In this document: positions 44,679 to 53,941 of the stretch, piece after piece
Layout of the letters: every line of letters starts with the position of its first letter
Position numbering within the stretch: position 1 is the first letter of the stretch
NCBI GenBank assembly: GCA_019637645.1
Contig: JAHBVH010000006.1
Span: forward strand, 1-64,000
From: Caldilineaceae bacterium
GTDB lineage: Bacteria; Chloroflexota; Anaerolineae; Caldilineales; Caldilineaceae
Length of the DNA: 64,000 nt
Reading direction: 5' to 3'
Program-made: the position numbers and the translations under genes
The notes under the pieces: generated by a model
Database searches by the model: none
What the model was told of the DNA's origin: nothing
What the model saw: the letters and a program-made list of their open reading frames with translations, nothing else

Positions 44679-44708
44679 AGTATAGCAGGGGATCAAGCCG
44701 TTGGGCAA
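44679..44708 (-). promoter_or_regulatory. Promoter of the ABC exporter operon
   Basis: On the minus strand TTGCCC (plus 44703-44708) and TATACT (plus 44679-44684) are spaced by 18 bp. Transcription would start near 44672 and give a leader of about 45 nt before the exporter ATG at 44626. Confidence 0.5.
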
Positions 44709-44843
44709 CCAAGTGATTGATCGAAGGGGTCTACCCGTCTTGGCAAAATGATTCCTTAGGTCTGTATCTCGTGCTAATCTCATATCGCCTATGGTATCGA
44801 ACGAGTTCACTGTCTTCAAATCGGCAATGGATCAGTGCTTGGA

Positions 44844-44872
44844 TTGTCAGCGCGGGCGGGATGGCGTACAAT
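44844..44872 (+). promoter_or_regulatory. Sigma-70-type promoter of the PhyH-family gene
   Basis: TTGTCA (44844-44849) and TACAAT (44867-44872) are separated by 17 bp, matching consensus at 10 of 12 positions. The predicted start near 44879 leaves a leader of about 55 nt. Together with the minus-strand promoter at 44679-44708 it accounts for most of the 307-bp divergent gap 44627-44933. Confidence 0.6.
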
Positions 44873-44933
44873 AAATCGTACCGACGATTGCCAGTGACCA
44901 AGAACCAATGCCAAAGAATGGAACCCGTTACTC

Positions 44934-45692
44934 ATGCAGATTACACCCGCCCAGATCCAACAATTTCAGGAAAAAGGTTATTTTATCCTCGAACGGGCCA
45001 TGACCGCGGCCCAGCTAGAGGGGTTGCGCGCAGAATGTCAGCGCTATGTGGACAAGTTTGAACGCGAGATGGAGGCCAAGGGAGTCACCAGCCAGGGCAT
45101 TAACCACTACAAGACCCGCTACTTTATCTCCAACCGGGGCAACGAAAGCCCCATTATCACCGAGTTTCTCTTTAGCGAACTCATGGCCGCGGTCAACCGT
45201 GCCACCTTGGGCGAGAATGCCTATCTCTTTAATGAACAGTATGTAGTCAAGGCCGCGGAAAAAGGTACCAAGTTCGCCTGGCACCAAGATTCCGGCTACA
45301 TCGGCCACTACCACCGGCCCTACCTCTCCTGCTGGTGCGCGCTGGATGATATGAGCGTGGAAAATGGCACCATCTATGTCCTCTCCTATGCCGACGCTGG
45401 GATGACGGCTGATGATCTTTTTGACCATGTGGTCGAGGCCGGGACCAATGACAAAGTGGGCTATCATGGGTCGAATCCTGGCACGCCCTGTTTGGTACCC
45501 GCGGGCAGCATCGTCGTCTTCTCTAGCCGCACCTTCCACCGCAGTGGCCCCAACACCACCGCCAACATGCGCCGCAGCTATTTGGCCCAATACTCGGCCG
45601 AACCCATTCTGAAGAAGGACGGCTCCAGCAACTGGGCGCAAGCTGTCCCCCTGTTGCGTAACGGCGAACGGGTCGCGCCAGTCTACCAATAA
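44934..45692 (+). CDS. Phytanoyl-CoA dioxygenase (PhyH)-family protein
   Basis: The 252-residue protein has the double-stranded beta-helix of Fe(II)/2-oxoglutarate oxygenases. The metal facial triad is His117-x-Asp119 (KFAWHQDSGYIG) and His202 (FSSRTFHRSGPN), with Arg213 or Arg214 (NMRRSYLAQYS) as the 2-oxoglutarate anchor. All catalytic residues are present, so it should be an active hydroxylase. PhyH-family enzymes act on diverse small molecules, and in this group many sit beside sugar or osmolyte transport genes rather than lipid genes. It precedes a GH38 mannosidase by 192 bp; a second PhyH gene lies at 61837. Confidence 0.85.
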   Translation: MQITPAQIQQFQEKGYFILERAMTAAQLEGLRAECQRYVDKFEREMEAKGVTSQGINHYKTRYFISNRGNESPIITEFLFSELMAAVNRATLGENAYLFNEQYVVKAAEKGTKFAWHQDSGYIGHYHRPYLSCWCALDDMSVENGTIYVLSYADAGMTADDLFDHVVEAGTNDKVGYHGSNPGTPCLVPAGSIVVFSSRTFHRSGPNTTANMRRSYLAQYSAEPILKKDGSSNWAQAVPLLRNGERVAPVYQ

Positions 45693-45884
45693 CGGGGCGC
45701 AGAGAACGGCTGTCAACGGCTGGGCAACAGATGAAGCAGATTCTTTGTATGGAATCCGTGCAAAGGAGACTCATGGTAGCACGAATGGCCCACTAGGCAA
45801 TCCGTTCAATCTGTTCCCAAAATCCGCTGACAGCGCGCCCTTTGCAACGTCAACCGACCTCAACACAAGCCAGAAAGCCAACCT

Positions 45885-48800
45885 ATGCCCACCTTCAAGC
45901 CCTACACCACCCAGCAGCTCGACTATGCCCTGCGCCAGATCGAAGGGGCAATCTACACGGTTGTCGCGCCCTTGGCGATCCGCGCTTGGTGGAGCCGTGA
46001 ACCGCTCCCCTTTAGCCAACGCCAAGAGGGCGCAGAACGCCAACTCGCGGTGGGCGACCAGTGGGGTACGCTCTTTGACTGTGCCTGGTTTCACTTTACT
46101 GGCACGGTGCCGCCCACCGCGGCGGGTCACCGTGTGGTGTTGTTGCTAGATGTCAATGGGGAACTCTGTGTGGTGGATGAAGCCGGGGTGCCCGCCCGCG
46201 GGTTGACCAATGTGGCCTCCGAGTTTGACTATCGCCTGGGGCGTCCAGGCAAGCGCGTTTGGGAGATCGCGCCCCAAGCCGCGGCTGGCGCGCCTATTTC
46301 CGTTTGGGCAGATGGAGGACATAACGATCTCTTTGGCCGTGTCCAGGGCGAGGGCCGCATTGTTGAAGCTGCGGTCGCGATCTGCCATGACGAAGTCCGT
46401 GCGCTCTACTACGACTTTGAAGTGTTGCTCGATTTTCTCAAGGTTTTGCCCACCACCACGCCCCGCTATCAGCAGATCCTCACCGGCCTGACCGATGTGG
46501 CCCATCTGCTCTATCAGGGTATACAAGCACAGGCCAGTACCGCCCGAGCGCGCCTCGCCCCCCTCCTTGCCAAACGAGGGGGCGATCCCGATCTGAACAT
46601 TCACGCGGTCGGCCACGCGCATATGGATCTCGCCTGGCTTTGGCCGCTGCGCGAGACGATCCGCAAAGGGGCGCGCACCTTTGCCACCGTGCTTGTCATG
46701 TTGGAACGCTATCCCGACTATGTCTTCGCGGCCAGCCAGCCCCAGCTCTATCAGTGGATGAAAGAGCATTACCCCGCACTCTATGCCAAGATCAAAGCGC
46801 AGGTCCAAGCCGGGCGCATTGAAGCGCAAGGAGCGATGTGGGTGGAGCCGGATGTCAACGTAACGGGCGGTGAGGCGTTGGTGCGCCAAATCTTGGAAGG
46901 CAAACGCTTCTTCTGTCAGGAGTTTGGGGTCGCGGTCAACTATGGCTGGCTGCCCGATGTCTTTGGCTATAACGCCGCCCTCCCGCAAATTCTAAAGTTG
47001 GCCGGGCTCGACTATTTCTCCACGCAAAAACTGTCATGGAGCCTCATCAACGCCTTCCCCCATCACGCCTTTCATTGGCAGGGCATCGACGGCACAACAG
47101 TGCTCGTCCACATGCTGCCCGAAGAGACCTACAACAGCCCCGCCGCGCCGCGGTCGGTGCGCAAGATCGAAGAGAACTACCAAGACAAAGGCATCTCTGA
47201 CCATGCCCTCATGATCTTTGGCATTGGCGACGGCGGCGGTGGCCCTGGCGAGGAACATTTAGAACGGCTGGCACGCATCCAAAATTTGGCCGGGCTCAGC
47301 CCTGTGACCCAAGCGCCCACCGCCGCCTTTTTCCCAGTGTGGGCCAAGGACGCCGACCGCTTCCCGACTTGGGTGGGCGAATTGTATTTGGAGCGCCACC
47401 AAGGTACCTTGACCACCCAGGCGCGCAATAAATGGTACAATCGCAAAGCCGAAATCGGGCTCCGCGAATGGGAGTGGGCTGCGGCCATGACCCAGACCTT
47501 GACCGGTGTGCCCTACCCCAGCGCGCGCTTGCAAAGCATCTGGCGGGAGATCCTCCTCTATCAATTCCATGACATTTTGCCCGGCTCGTCGATCAAGCGG
47601 GTCTATGATGAAAGCGTGCCGCGCTACCAAGCGCTGCTTGACGAAGTGACTGCCGCCAGCAACGCGGCCAAACAGGCGCTGGCCGACCAAGTCGATACAA
47701 CGGGGCTGACCGCGCCCGTAGTCATCTTTAACAGCCTCTCCTGGCCGCGGGCCGAATGGGTGGCGGTTGACCAAGGCTGGCTACCGGTCACAGTGCCGCC
47801 CATGGGGTACACCACCGTGGATGCCAGCCAAGCGCAGCCAACGCCCTTGACAACCCTACACGCCAGCAGCCAACAATTGGAAAATGAGCTACTCCGCGTC
47901 ACCTTTGCCGCGAATGGCAGCATTGTTTCGCTCTATGACAAGCGGGTTGACCGCGAGGTGATTCCGCCGGGCCAAGCCGCTAATCAGTTGGCGGTTTATG
48001 TCGATCTAGGCGACGCTTGGGATTTCCCCATGGATTATGCCGAGCAGAGACCCCGGTTGCTGGAACTGACCCAAGCCACGGCGCGGGTGGAAGGTCCCTA
48101 CGCCGTGGTGGAACAGCACTATCGGCTGGGTTATTCAACGTTGGTGCAGAAAATTGCGCTCACCGCGGGCAGCCCACAGCTCACCTTTACCAGCCACCTA
48201 CACTGGCGGGAACGCCAAAGCATGTTGCGCACCAGCTTTCCTGTGGCGGTTCATGCCGAAAGCGCCACCTATGAAATTCAATTCGGCCATGTCCAGCGCC
48301 CCACCCATCGCAACACCACTTGGGATCTCGCGCGTGACGAAGTGGCAGGCCACAAGTGGGTCGATCTGTCGCAGCGCGATTATGGCGTAGCCCTGCTCAA
48401 CGATGCCAAATATGGGCATAAGATCAAAGGCAATGTCATCGATCTCAATCTACTGCGCAGTGTGCCCCACCCAGGCCCCCGCCTCGTTGCCGACGAGGCC
48501 GTCGCGCCGGGTGAGCCCCACCCTGTCTACACCGATCAAGGTGAACATCACTTTACCTATGCCCTCTACCCCCACCCCGACGATGCGATAGCAGGAGGCG
48601 TCATTCAAGCCGCCTATGCCTTGAACTATCCGCTCAGCCTTGTGCCCATCAGCAGCCCCAACGGCACAACACCCCAGGAACGCGCATTCTTTCAACTTAG
48701 CGCGCCCAACCTTGTGATTGAGGCCGTTAAGCAGGCCGAGGAGAGTACTGACCTCATCGTGCGTCTCTACGAAGCGAGTGGCCAACAGAGCCAGGCACAG

Positions 48801-48950
48801 TTGCGCTTTGGCTTTGCCGTGAGCAACGTGTGGGAGACCAATTTGATGGAAGAAGACGCAACGCCCCTACCCGTCGATGGCAACACGGTAGCGCTCGTTT
48901 TTCGGCCTTTTGAAATTAAGACACTCAAGATCAGCCGATTTGCCAGCTAA
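45885..48950 (+). CDS. GH38 alpha-mannosidase
   Basis: The 1021-residue protein is a family 38 glycoside hydrolase that releases alpha-linked mannose. After an N-terminal beta domain of about 230 residues, the catalytic domain opens with zinc ligands His244 and Asp248 in IHAVGHAHMDLAWLW. WVEPDVNVTGGE holds Asp323, at the position of the nucleophile. HDILPGSSIKRVYDE carries a further zinc-ligand His, and the C-terminal third is beta-sandwich. There is no signal peptide, so it acts in the cytoplasm on imported oligosaccharides, as many bacterial GH38 enzymes do. It is followed 3 bp later by a GT2 gene and then by a family-5 importer. Confidence 0.93.
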   Translation: MPTFKPYTTQQLDYALRQIEGAIYTVVAPLAIRAWWSREPLPFSQRQEGAERQLAVGDQWGTLFDCAWFHFTGTVPPTAAGHRVVLLLDVNGELCVVDEAGVPARGLTNVASEFDYRLGRPGKRVWEIAPQAAAGAPISVWADGGHNDLFGRVQGEGRIVEAAVAICHDEVRALYYDFEVLLDFLKVLPTTTPRYQQILTGLTDVAHLLYQGIQAQASTARARLAPLLAKRGGDPDLNIHAVGHAHMDLAWLWPLRETIRKGARTFATVLVMLERYPDYVFAASQPQLYQWMKEHYPALYAKIKAQVQAGRIEAQGAMWVEPDVNVTGGEALVRQILEGKRFFCQEFGVAVNYGWLPDVFGYNAALPQILKLAGLDYFSTQKLSWSLINAFPHHAFHWQGIDGTTVLVHMLPEETYNSPAAPRSVRKIEENYQDKGISDHALMIFGIGDGGGGPGEEHLERLARIQNLAGLSPVTQAPTAAFFPVWAKDADRFPTWVGELYLERHQGTLTTQARNKWYNRKAEIGLREWEWAAAMTQTLTGVPYPSARLQSIWREILLYQFHDILPGSSIKRVYDESVPRYQALLDEVTAASNAAKQALADQVDTTGLTAPVVIFNSLSWPRAEWVAVDQGWLPVTVPPMGYTTVDASQAQPTPLTTLHASSQQLENELLRVTFAANGSIVSLYDKRVDREVIPPGQAANQLAVYVDLGDAWDFPMDYAEQRPRLLELTQATARVEGPYAVVEQHYRLGYSTLVQKIALTAGSPQLTFTSHLHWRERQSMLRTSFPVAVHAESATYEIQFGHVQRPTHRNTTWDLARDEVAGHKWVDLSQRDYGVALLNDAKYGHKIKGNVIDLNLLRSVPHPGPRLVADEAVAPGEPHPVYTDQGEHHFTYALYPHPDDAIAGGVIQAAYALNYPLSLVPISSPNGTTPQERAFFQLSAPNLVIEAVKQAEESTDLIVRLYEASGQQSQAQLRFGFAVSNVWETNLMEEDATPLPVDGNTVALVFRPFEIKTLKISRFAS

Positions 48951-48953
48951 GAA

Positions 48954-49871
48954 ATGGATGAATCCTTGTCTACTGTCTCTGTGATCATCGTCAGTTATAA
49001 TACCTGTGCCCTGTTGCGCAACTGCTTAGAAAAGCTCATCCACCACCACGAAGCGACCGAAATTATCGTCGTCGATAATGCCTCGAATGATGGTTCGGCC
49101 CAACTGGTGGAAGAGGAATTTCCAGGCGTTCAACTGATTGCCCTGCCCACCAATCGCGGCCTGACCGTTGCTTCCAACCTAGGATTGACCGCGGCCACGG
49201 GCGAGTTTGTGCTCTATTTGGGCTCGGATGCCTATCCCGAAGCTGGCGTGATCCAGGGCATGGCCGCCTATATGCGAGGCCACCCTGAGGTTGGGATTGC
49301 CACGGCCCAGTTACGCCTGCGCGATGGCACGCTGGATATGGATGCGCATCGCGGCTTCCCCACGCCGTGGGCTTCGCTGACTCACTTTAGTGGACTCAAC
49401 AAGCTCTTCCCCCATTCGCCTTGGCTAAACCAATATTTTTTGGGCGGACGCGATCTCAGCCAGCCCCATGAGATCGACCTCTGTATCTCGCACTTTCTCC
49501 TGGCCCAGCGCGCCCTTTTTGCGGTGATCGGCCCGTGGGACGAAGACTTTTTCCTCTATGGGGAAGATGTGGATCTCTGTTATCGTGCCAAAGCCGCGGG
49601 CTACAAGATCATGTATCTGCCCCAATTCACGGTTGTGCATTACAAGGGCGCCAGCGTTGGCGTGCGCAAACAGACCAGCGACATTGCCCGCACCGATCAG
49701 GCCACCAAACGACGCGTCACCGAGCTTTCTGTCAAAGCCATGCGCCTCTTTTATGAAAAACACCTGATGCAGCGCTACCCCTGGCTGGTCAACGCCACGG
49801 TGTTGCGTGCGATCCAATTACTTGGTGCGCTCCGTGTTTGGCGAATCCAAGCCAAGCACGGTCGTGCTTAG
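48954..49871 (+). CDS. GT2-family glycosyltransferase
   Basis: The 305-residue inverting GT-A enzyme starts 3 bp after the mannosidase stop. It has the UDP-sugar fold VSVIIVSYNTCALLRNCLEK, the metal-binding region VVDNASNDGSAQLVEEEF, and the catalytic-base motif LYGEDVDLCYRAKAAGYKI. These are typical of rhamnosyl/GlcNAc-type transferases of the WcaE/WbbL group. No membrane helix is obvious, so it is cytoplasmic or peripheral. Coupling to a degradative mannosidase is unusual and may reflect chance clustering or a glycan-turnover role. Confidence 0.88.
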   Translation: MDESLSTVSVIIVSYNTCALLRNCLEKLIHHHEATEIIVVDNASNDGSAQLVEEEFPGVQLIALPTNRGLTVASNLGLTAATGEFVLYLGSDAYPEAGVIQGMAAYMRGHPEVGIATAQLRLRDGTLDMDAHRGFPTPWASLTHFSGLNKLFPHSPWLNQYFLGGRDLSQPHEIDLCISHFLLAQRALFAVIGPWDEDFFLYGEDVDLCYRAKAAGYKIMYLPQFTVVHYKGASVGVRKQTSDIARTDQATKRRVTELSVKAMRLFYEKHLMQRYPWLVNATVLRAIQLLGALRVWRIQAKHGRA

Positions 49872-49919
49872 GAGTGAAATTGTTCCCCAATCTAACTACA
49901 CCCCTAGCAGCAAACGTAT

Positions 49920-49947
49920 TTGACAGATCCCAAGAGTACGGTATAAT
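49920..49947 (+). promoter_or_regulatory. Perfect-consensus sigma-70 promoter
   Basis: TTGACA (49920-49925) and TATAAT (49942-49947) both match consensus exactly, with a 16-bp spacer. Transcription would begin near 49954 and read into the small membrane protein gene. The 49872-50208 gap otherwise holds an open but non-conserved leader of about 250 nt. Confidence 0.7.
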
Positions 49948-50208
49948 GGCGGGTACATAGTTACAATTGATAGAATTTGAACAATCCCGCTGGTGTCTGT
50001 CGTTCCCCAGTTTATCAACGACTGTATTCCGAATTGCGTCAAAATCTCAGCTAAGCACGTAAAAATCAAGCTTTTGCCAATTCGTTGTAATACGACGATA
50101 ACTGCCAGCGCACTTGTACTGCTCCCAACGATATCTACACCTGTGGATTTCGTGTTGTTTGTCTGGTCTCAGCGTCCAAACGCTCGCCCAAGCCTGGAAT
50201 TTGCGTAC

Positions 50209-50583
50209 ATGCAAGGCTATCAACCTGACGAATCATCCTCCGACCTTATGACAACATCCTTGCGTTTTGGCACCTATCTACTCCTATGGGTTGCCTTGTC
50301 CGCAGCCGGAGCCTTATTGGCTTGGTTCCTACGCACGAATCTCTTCGATCTCGGCATTTGGCTACACTGGAATCCTTGGGTCGTGCGCAGTGTCGATCGA
50401 TGGGCAATTTTTGGCTTAGGTGCGCTTTGGCTTGTCTACCTGTTTAGTATCGAAGGCTACTTGCGCGAGGCGAATACCCAACGGCAGTTGTGGAATCGCG
50501 CGAAATGGATCGCAATCCGCGTACTCATCGGCTTAGCCATTTCTTACGGCTTGCAGTTGCTAGCCATCTCTTTGCCATTCTAA
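50209..50583 (+). CDS. Small three-helix membrane protein of unknown function
   Basis: From ATG 50209 this is a 124-residue protein (an ATG at 50248 is an alternative). Three hydrophobic helices are clear: FGTYLLLWVALSAAGALLAW, WAIFGLGALWLVYLFSIEGY and VLIGLAISYGLQLLAISLPF, joined by short polar loops. The open frame extends upstream to 49993, but that part has no conserved character and lacks a ribosome site. No family is recognised. A perfect promoter 260 bp upstream suggests strong constitutive transcription with a long leader. Confidence 0.6.
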   Translation: MQGYQPDESSSDLMTTSLRFGTYLLLWVALSAAGALLAWFLRTNLFDLGIWLHWNPWVVRSVDRWAIFGLGALWLVYLFSIEGYLREANTQRQLWNRAKWIAIRVLIGLAISYGLQLLAISLPF

Positions 50584-50647
50584 CCTAATGCTAGGCTCGC
50601 TTGTTTGTTGGATACCCCTATGGCAACAAAGCGATCAGAAGATAAAC

Positions 50648-50721
50648 GTTACGCGCTTGGGCAAACCCACTCAGTGTTGCAAAAGCTGAGCACTCCCTAG
50701 GGCTCCCAACAACTGCGTAAC
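50648..50721. repeat. Dispersed palindromic element with TTACGC ends
   Basis: Outer arms GTTACGC (50648-50654) and GCGTAAC (50715-50721) are perfect, followed inward by TTGGG (50657-50661) and CCCAA (50705-50709). An inner palindrome CTCAG (50670-50674)/CTGAG (50686-50690) surrounds a TTGCAAAAG centre like that of the other copies. It lies between the small membrane protein and the importer ATPase. Confidence 0.75.
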
Positions 50722-50862
50722 AGCGAAGCTCGTCAGCAATACGAACAAATACACGATAATCGATCGCGATATCCCCAATCTCTTTTAAGTTTCATGCCTT
50801 GCGCTTGACGGGTGAAGCTTACCCAATTGGCGGATAATGCGGCTTCCCAGGAGGTGCTTGTC

Positions 50863-51930
50863 TTGTCTCAAGTCGACAGCAATGGCGTCAACGGCGCCAT
50901 ACGCTCCCCTTCCCAAAGTTCTACAGTACTCCTCGATGTCCAAAATCTGAAAAAATATTTTCCCATTCGGCGCGGGTTTTTCTCGCGCGTCGTGGGGAAT
51001 GTCAAGGCGGTCGATGATGTCAGCTTTAATGTCCACGCTGGCGAAACCTTGGGCTTAGTCGGCGAGAGTGGCTGCGGCAAGACCACAACCGGTCGTGTTG
51101 TTTTGCGAGCCATCGATCCGAGTGCTGGCGAAATTTGGTTTGCCGATGCCGAGATGGGGCGCGTGAATGTCTCCACCCTCGACAAAGGGCAACTGAAGCG
51201 CATGCGCCGCAACATGCAGATGGTCTTTCAAGATCCCTATTCGTCGCTCAACCCCCGCATGACCTTGTTACAAAATGTGGGCGAGCCGCTTTTGGTCAAT
51301 AACATTAGCAAAGGGAAAACGCTCGAAGATCGGGTGGCAGAATTGCTCAGTGTTGTGGGGCTGCGACCTGAATATATGAACCGCTATCCCCATGCCTTTA
51401 GCGGCGGACAACGCCAACGCATTGGGATCGCGCGGGCGCTTGCTTTGAACCCACAACTCGTGGTATTGGACGAACCGGTTTCGGCCCTCGATGTCTCGGT
51501 GCAGGCGCAGATCCTCAACTTGCTCCAGGAATTACAGAAGCAATTTGGGCTGACCTACATCTTTGTGGCGCATGACCTGAGCGTCGTGGAGCACATCAGT
51601 GATCGCGTCGCTGTGATGTATGTGGGGCAGATCGTCGAAAGCGCCAATACCGGCGAACTTTTTACACAGCCCCTCCATCCTTACACGGAAGCGCTCCTTT
51701 CCGCGGTGCCCAAACCAGACCCACGCCAACGGTCGGAGCCGATTGTTCTGGAAGGGGATGTGGCAGACCCAGCCAATCCGCCCAGCGGTTGCTACTTCCA
51801 TCCCCGCTGTCGCTATAATGACAAGGCCCGCTGTATAAAAGAAACACCGGTGCTGCGCGAGATCAAGCCCGGGCACACTGTCCGCTGCCACTATGCAGAG
51901 AGCTTATCATTGGCCGGTGTTCAGAGCTAG
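50863..51930 (+). CDS. Oligopeptide/oligosaccharide ABC importer ATPase (OppF/DppF type)
   Basis: The protein has 355 residues from TTG 50863, chosen because AGGAGG lies at 50849-50854 with 8-nt spacing; a GTG at 50812 lacks a ribosome site. The ATPase starts with [20 protein letters not shown] and has Walker [10 protein letters not shown], signature [10 protein letters not shown], Walker [13 protein letters not shown], and the C-terminal oligo/HPY domain with the Cys cluster [10 protein letters not shown] found in Opp/Dpp ATPases. It pairs with the D-type ATPase at 58476. Its position at the head of the operon, apart from the other subunits, is unusual. Confidence 0.92.
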   Translation: MSQVDSNGVNGAIRSPSQSSTVLLDVQNLKKYFPIRRGFFSRVVGNVKAVDDVSFNVHAGETLGLVGESGCGKTTTGRVVLRAIDPSAGEIWFADAEMGRVNVSTLDKGQLKRMRRNMQMVFQDPYSSLNPRMTLLQNVGEPLLVNNISKGKTLEDRVAELLSVVGLRPEYMNRYPHAFSGGQRQRIGIARALALNPQLVVLDEPVSALDVSVQAQILNLLQELQKQFGLTYIFVAHDLSVVEHISDRVAVMYVGQIVESANTGELFTQPLHPYTEALLSAVPKPDPRQRSEPIVLEGDVADPANPPSGCYFHPRCRYNDKARCIKETPVLREIKPGHTVRCHYAESLSLAGVQS

Positions 51931-51947
51931 TGTTGGGAGATCCAGCC

Positions 51948-53723
51948 ATGAAAGTTATGCTCCTCTTCCCCCCCAATTGGACGCCAACCATGCCCCACTT
52001 GGCGCTACCAACCTTGACGGCTTATTTACGTCAGCATGGTGTAGAGGTGATCCAGCGCGACTTGAATGTAGAGGTCTTTGACCACATCCTGACGCGTGAT
52101 TATCTAAAAAACACCTTGGCTCGCTTGCGGGCCACATACGGGTCTCGTGCGCCGGGCCATCGCCAACCACCGGCCCATGGTGCGCCACCCCAGGCCCTGG
52201 AGTGGGCCATGCGCCAAGGGCCGCACTTGGTCAACAGTGTCGAAAACGCCAAGGCCACGCTCCGCAGCACAGCTTTCTTCGATGGCCCGGTTGGGCTACG
52301 GGCTTTCCAAACCATTGTGGACGCCCTCGAATTGGCCTCGCTCCCCTTTTATCCCGCGGCCCTCCATTTACAGAGCTATGAAGCGGCTGGGCCAGTCGAT
52401 AGCAGTCGCGCACTCCTTAGCTTGGTGCGCGATCCCGAGACCAATATCTTTCTGGAGATCTACCGGCGTGGGATTCTGGCCGATATTCAACGCGAGCAGC
52501 CCGATGTGGTGGGGATTTCGGTTCCGTCCATGCCCCAGATGTTGGCAGGCATGACCTTGGGCTACTTGATCAAAGAAGCGGGGCTGACTTGTCATGTGGT
52601 GGTCGGTGGACCCCACATGAGCATGTTGCGCGACCAGCTGCCCCAAACACCAGCTATCTTCACCCTCTTTGACAGTGCGGTTGTTTTTGATGGGGAAGAA
52701 TCGCTCCTGCAGTTGACGAAAGCAGTGACACAGAAACAGTCATTGGAACAGGTGCCGAATCTTATCTACCGCGATGGCGATCAGATTCGCGTGACGGCGC
52801 GCAAAGAGCCGACCAAGATCGACACCTTGCCGTTACCTGATTTTGATGGGTTGCCGTTGGATCGCTATCTAGCCCCTCGGCTTGCGCTCCCCCTGATGAC
52901 CGCCCGTGGTTGCTACTTTGGCAAATGTGCCTTCTGCAATGTCGGTTATGGCGAAGCCGAAACCTTCAGCCAATTGCGCGCGGAGCAGTTGGTCGAGCAG
53001 ATGTTGTCTTTGCACCACAAGTATGGGGTCGATCATATCTTTTTCGCCGACGAAGCCATCACCCCACGTAATCTTAAAAGCCTATCACCGCTCCTGGCTG
53101 CCGCGGGAACGCCGCTCCATTGGGGTGGTTGTGCGCGGTTTGAAAAGGTGATCACCGCCGAGTTGTTAGAAAATATGTATGCCGGTGGCTGCCGGATGAT
53201 CCTCTTTGGCCTGGAGAGCGCTTCTCAGCCGGTGATGGATCTGATGATCAAAGGCACCCAACTGGATCATATGAGCCGCATCCTACGCGAAAGCACCGCC
53301 GCCGGGATCTGGAACCATACCTTCTTTTTCTTTGGCTTTCCCGGCGAAACCATGGACGATGCCCAGCAGACGGTGAACTTTCTCTATGCCCATAAGCCAT
53401 ATATCCATTCAGCGGCATTGGGCACCTTTTTAATGGAACGTTATTCACCAGCCCATCGCTATCCCCAATCCTTTGGTGTCAAGCTCATCTTGGAAGATCC
53501 CGATAAGGATTTAGCGATCTACTTTGACTATGCCGTTGAAAAAGGGTTGGATGAGCAAATGGCCGCCCGCGTCGAAGCGCGCTTTTTGGATACGCTCCCA
53601 GAAAAGCCCTATCCACAATTCTATGTGAGTGACGTTTACCGCTTTCTCTATGCCAGCTATCTCAGTGAACGTGCGATTCCACGCCCACCTTGGTTGGCGA
53701 AGGAAATTGCTGTAGCGTATTAA
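51948..53723 (+). CDS. B12-binding-domain radical SAM protein with CX4CX2C cluster
   Basis: The 591-residue protein starts at ATG 51948, 17 bp after the ATPase stop. The N-terminal cobalamin-binding-type Rossmann domain (MKVMLLFPPNWTP to about residue 260) includes DVVGISVPSMPQMLAGMTLG and VVVGGPHMSML. The radical SAM core follows with TARGCYFGKCAFCN: Cys322, Cys327 and Cys330 give CX4CX2C instead of the usual CX3CX2C. Later landmarks are HIFFADEAITPRNLKSL, the SAM-binding ILFGLESASQ and TFFFFGFPGET. Between the cofactor domain halves lies an unusual helical insert (about 60-160). Its target is unknown; neighbours suggest a substrate related to the imported compound. Confidence 0.85.
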   Translation: MKVMLLFPPNWTPTMPHLALPTLTAYLRQHGVEVIQRDLNVEVFDHILTRDYLKNTLARLRATYGSRAPGHRQPPAHGAPPQALEWAMRQGPHLVNSVENAKATLRSTAFFDGPVGLRAFQTIVDALELASLPFYPAALHLQSYEAAGPVDSSRALLSLVRDPETNIFLEIYRRGILADIQREQPDVVGISVPSMPQMLAGMTLGYLIKEAGLTCHVVVGGPHMSMLRDQLPQTPAIFTLFDSAVVFDGEESLLQLTKAVTQKQSLEQVPNLIYRDGDQIRVTARKEPTKIDTLPLPDFDGLPLDRYLAPRLALPLMTARGCYFGKCAFCNVGYGEAETFSQLRAEQLVEQMLSLHHKYGVDHIFFADEAITPRNLKSLSPLLAAAGTPLHWGGCARFEKVITAELLENMYAGGCRMILFGLESASQPVMDLMIKGTQLDHMSRILRESTAAGIWNHTFFFFGFPGETMDDAQQTVNFLYAHKPYIHSAALGTFLMERYSPAHRYPQSFGVKLILEDPDKDLAIYFDYAVEKGLDEQMAARVEARFLDTLPEKPYPQFYVSDVYRFLYASYLSERAIPRPPWLAKEIAVAY

Positions 53724-53941
53724 CGAGGTGTGTTCCCAATCCGAGGCATTCGGCAGAAGTGCAAAGGCAACTGACCGCCGCGCCTCCCTTATTGTGGCAT
53801 ACATCTTCAATAATCGAGTAGGAAGCCCGCGATCGGCAGGAGTGAGTTGCAGCTCATAGCAAACAACCTCCTGACTCCCTATACCGTAATGCTTGCTTCC
53901 CGCTCCTTTCCCTCTTCATTTTTGGATCAAAGGAGGACGTA

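Noticed and set aside
45015..45716. 233-residue minus-strand open frame
   Set aside because: Antisense to the PhyH gene with its complete metal site; no domain on the minus strand.
46146..46988. 280-residue minus-strand open frame
   Set aside because: Antisense to the GH38 catalytic domain; composition is the mirror of its codon use.
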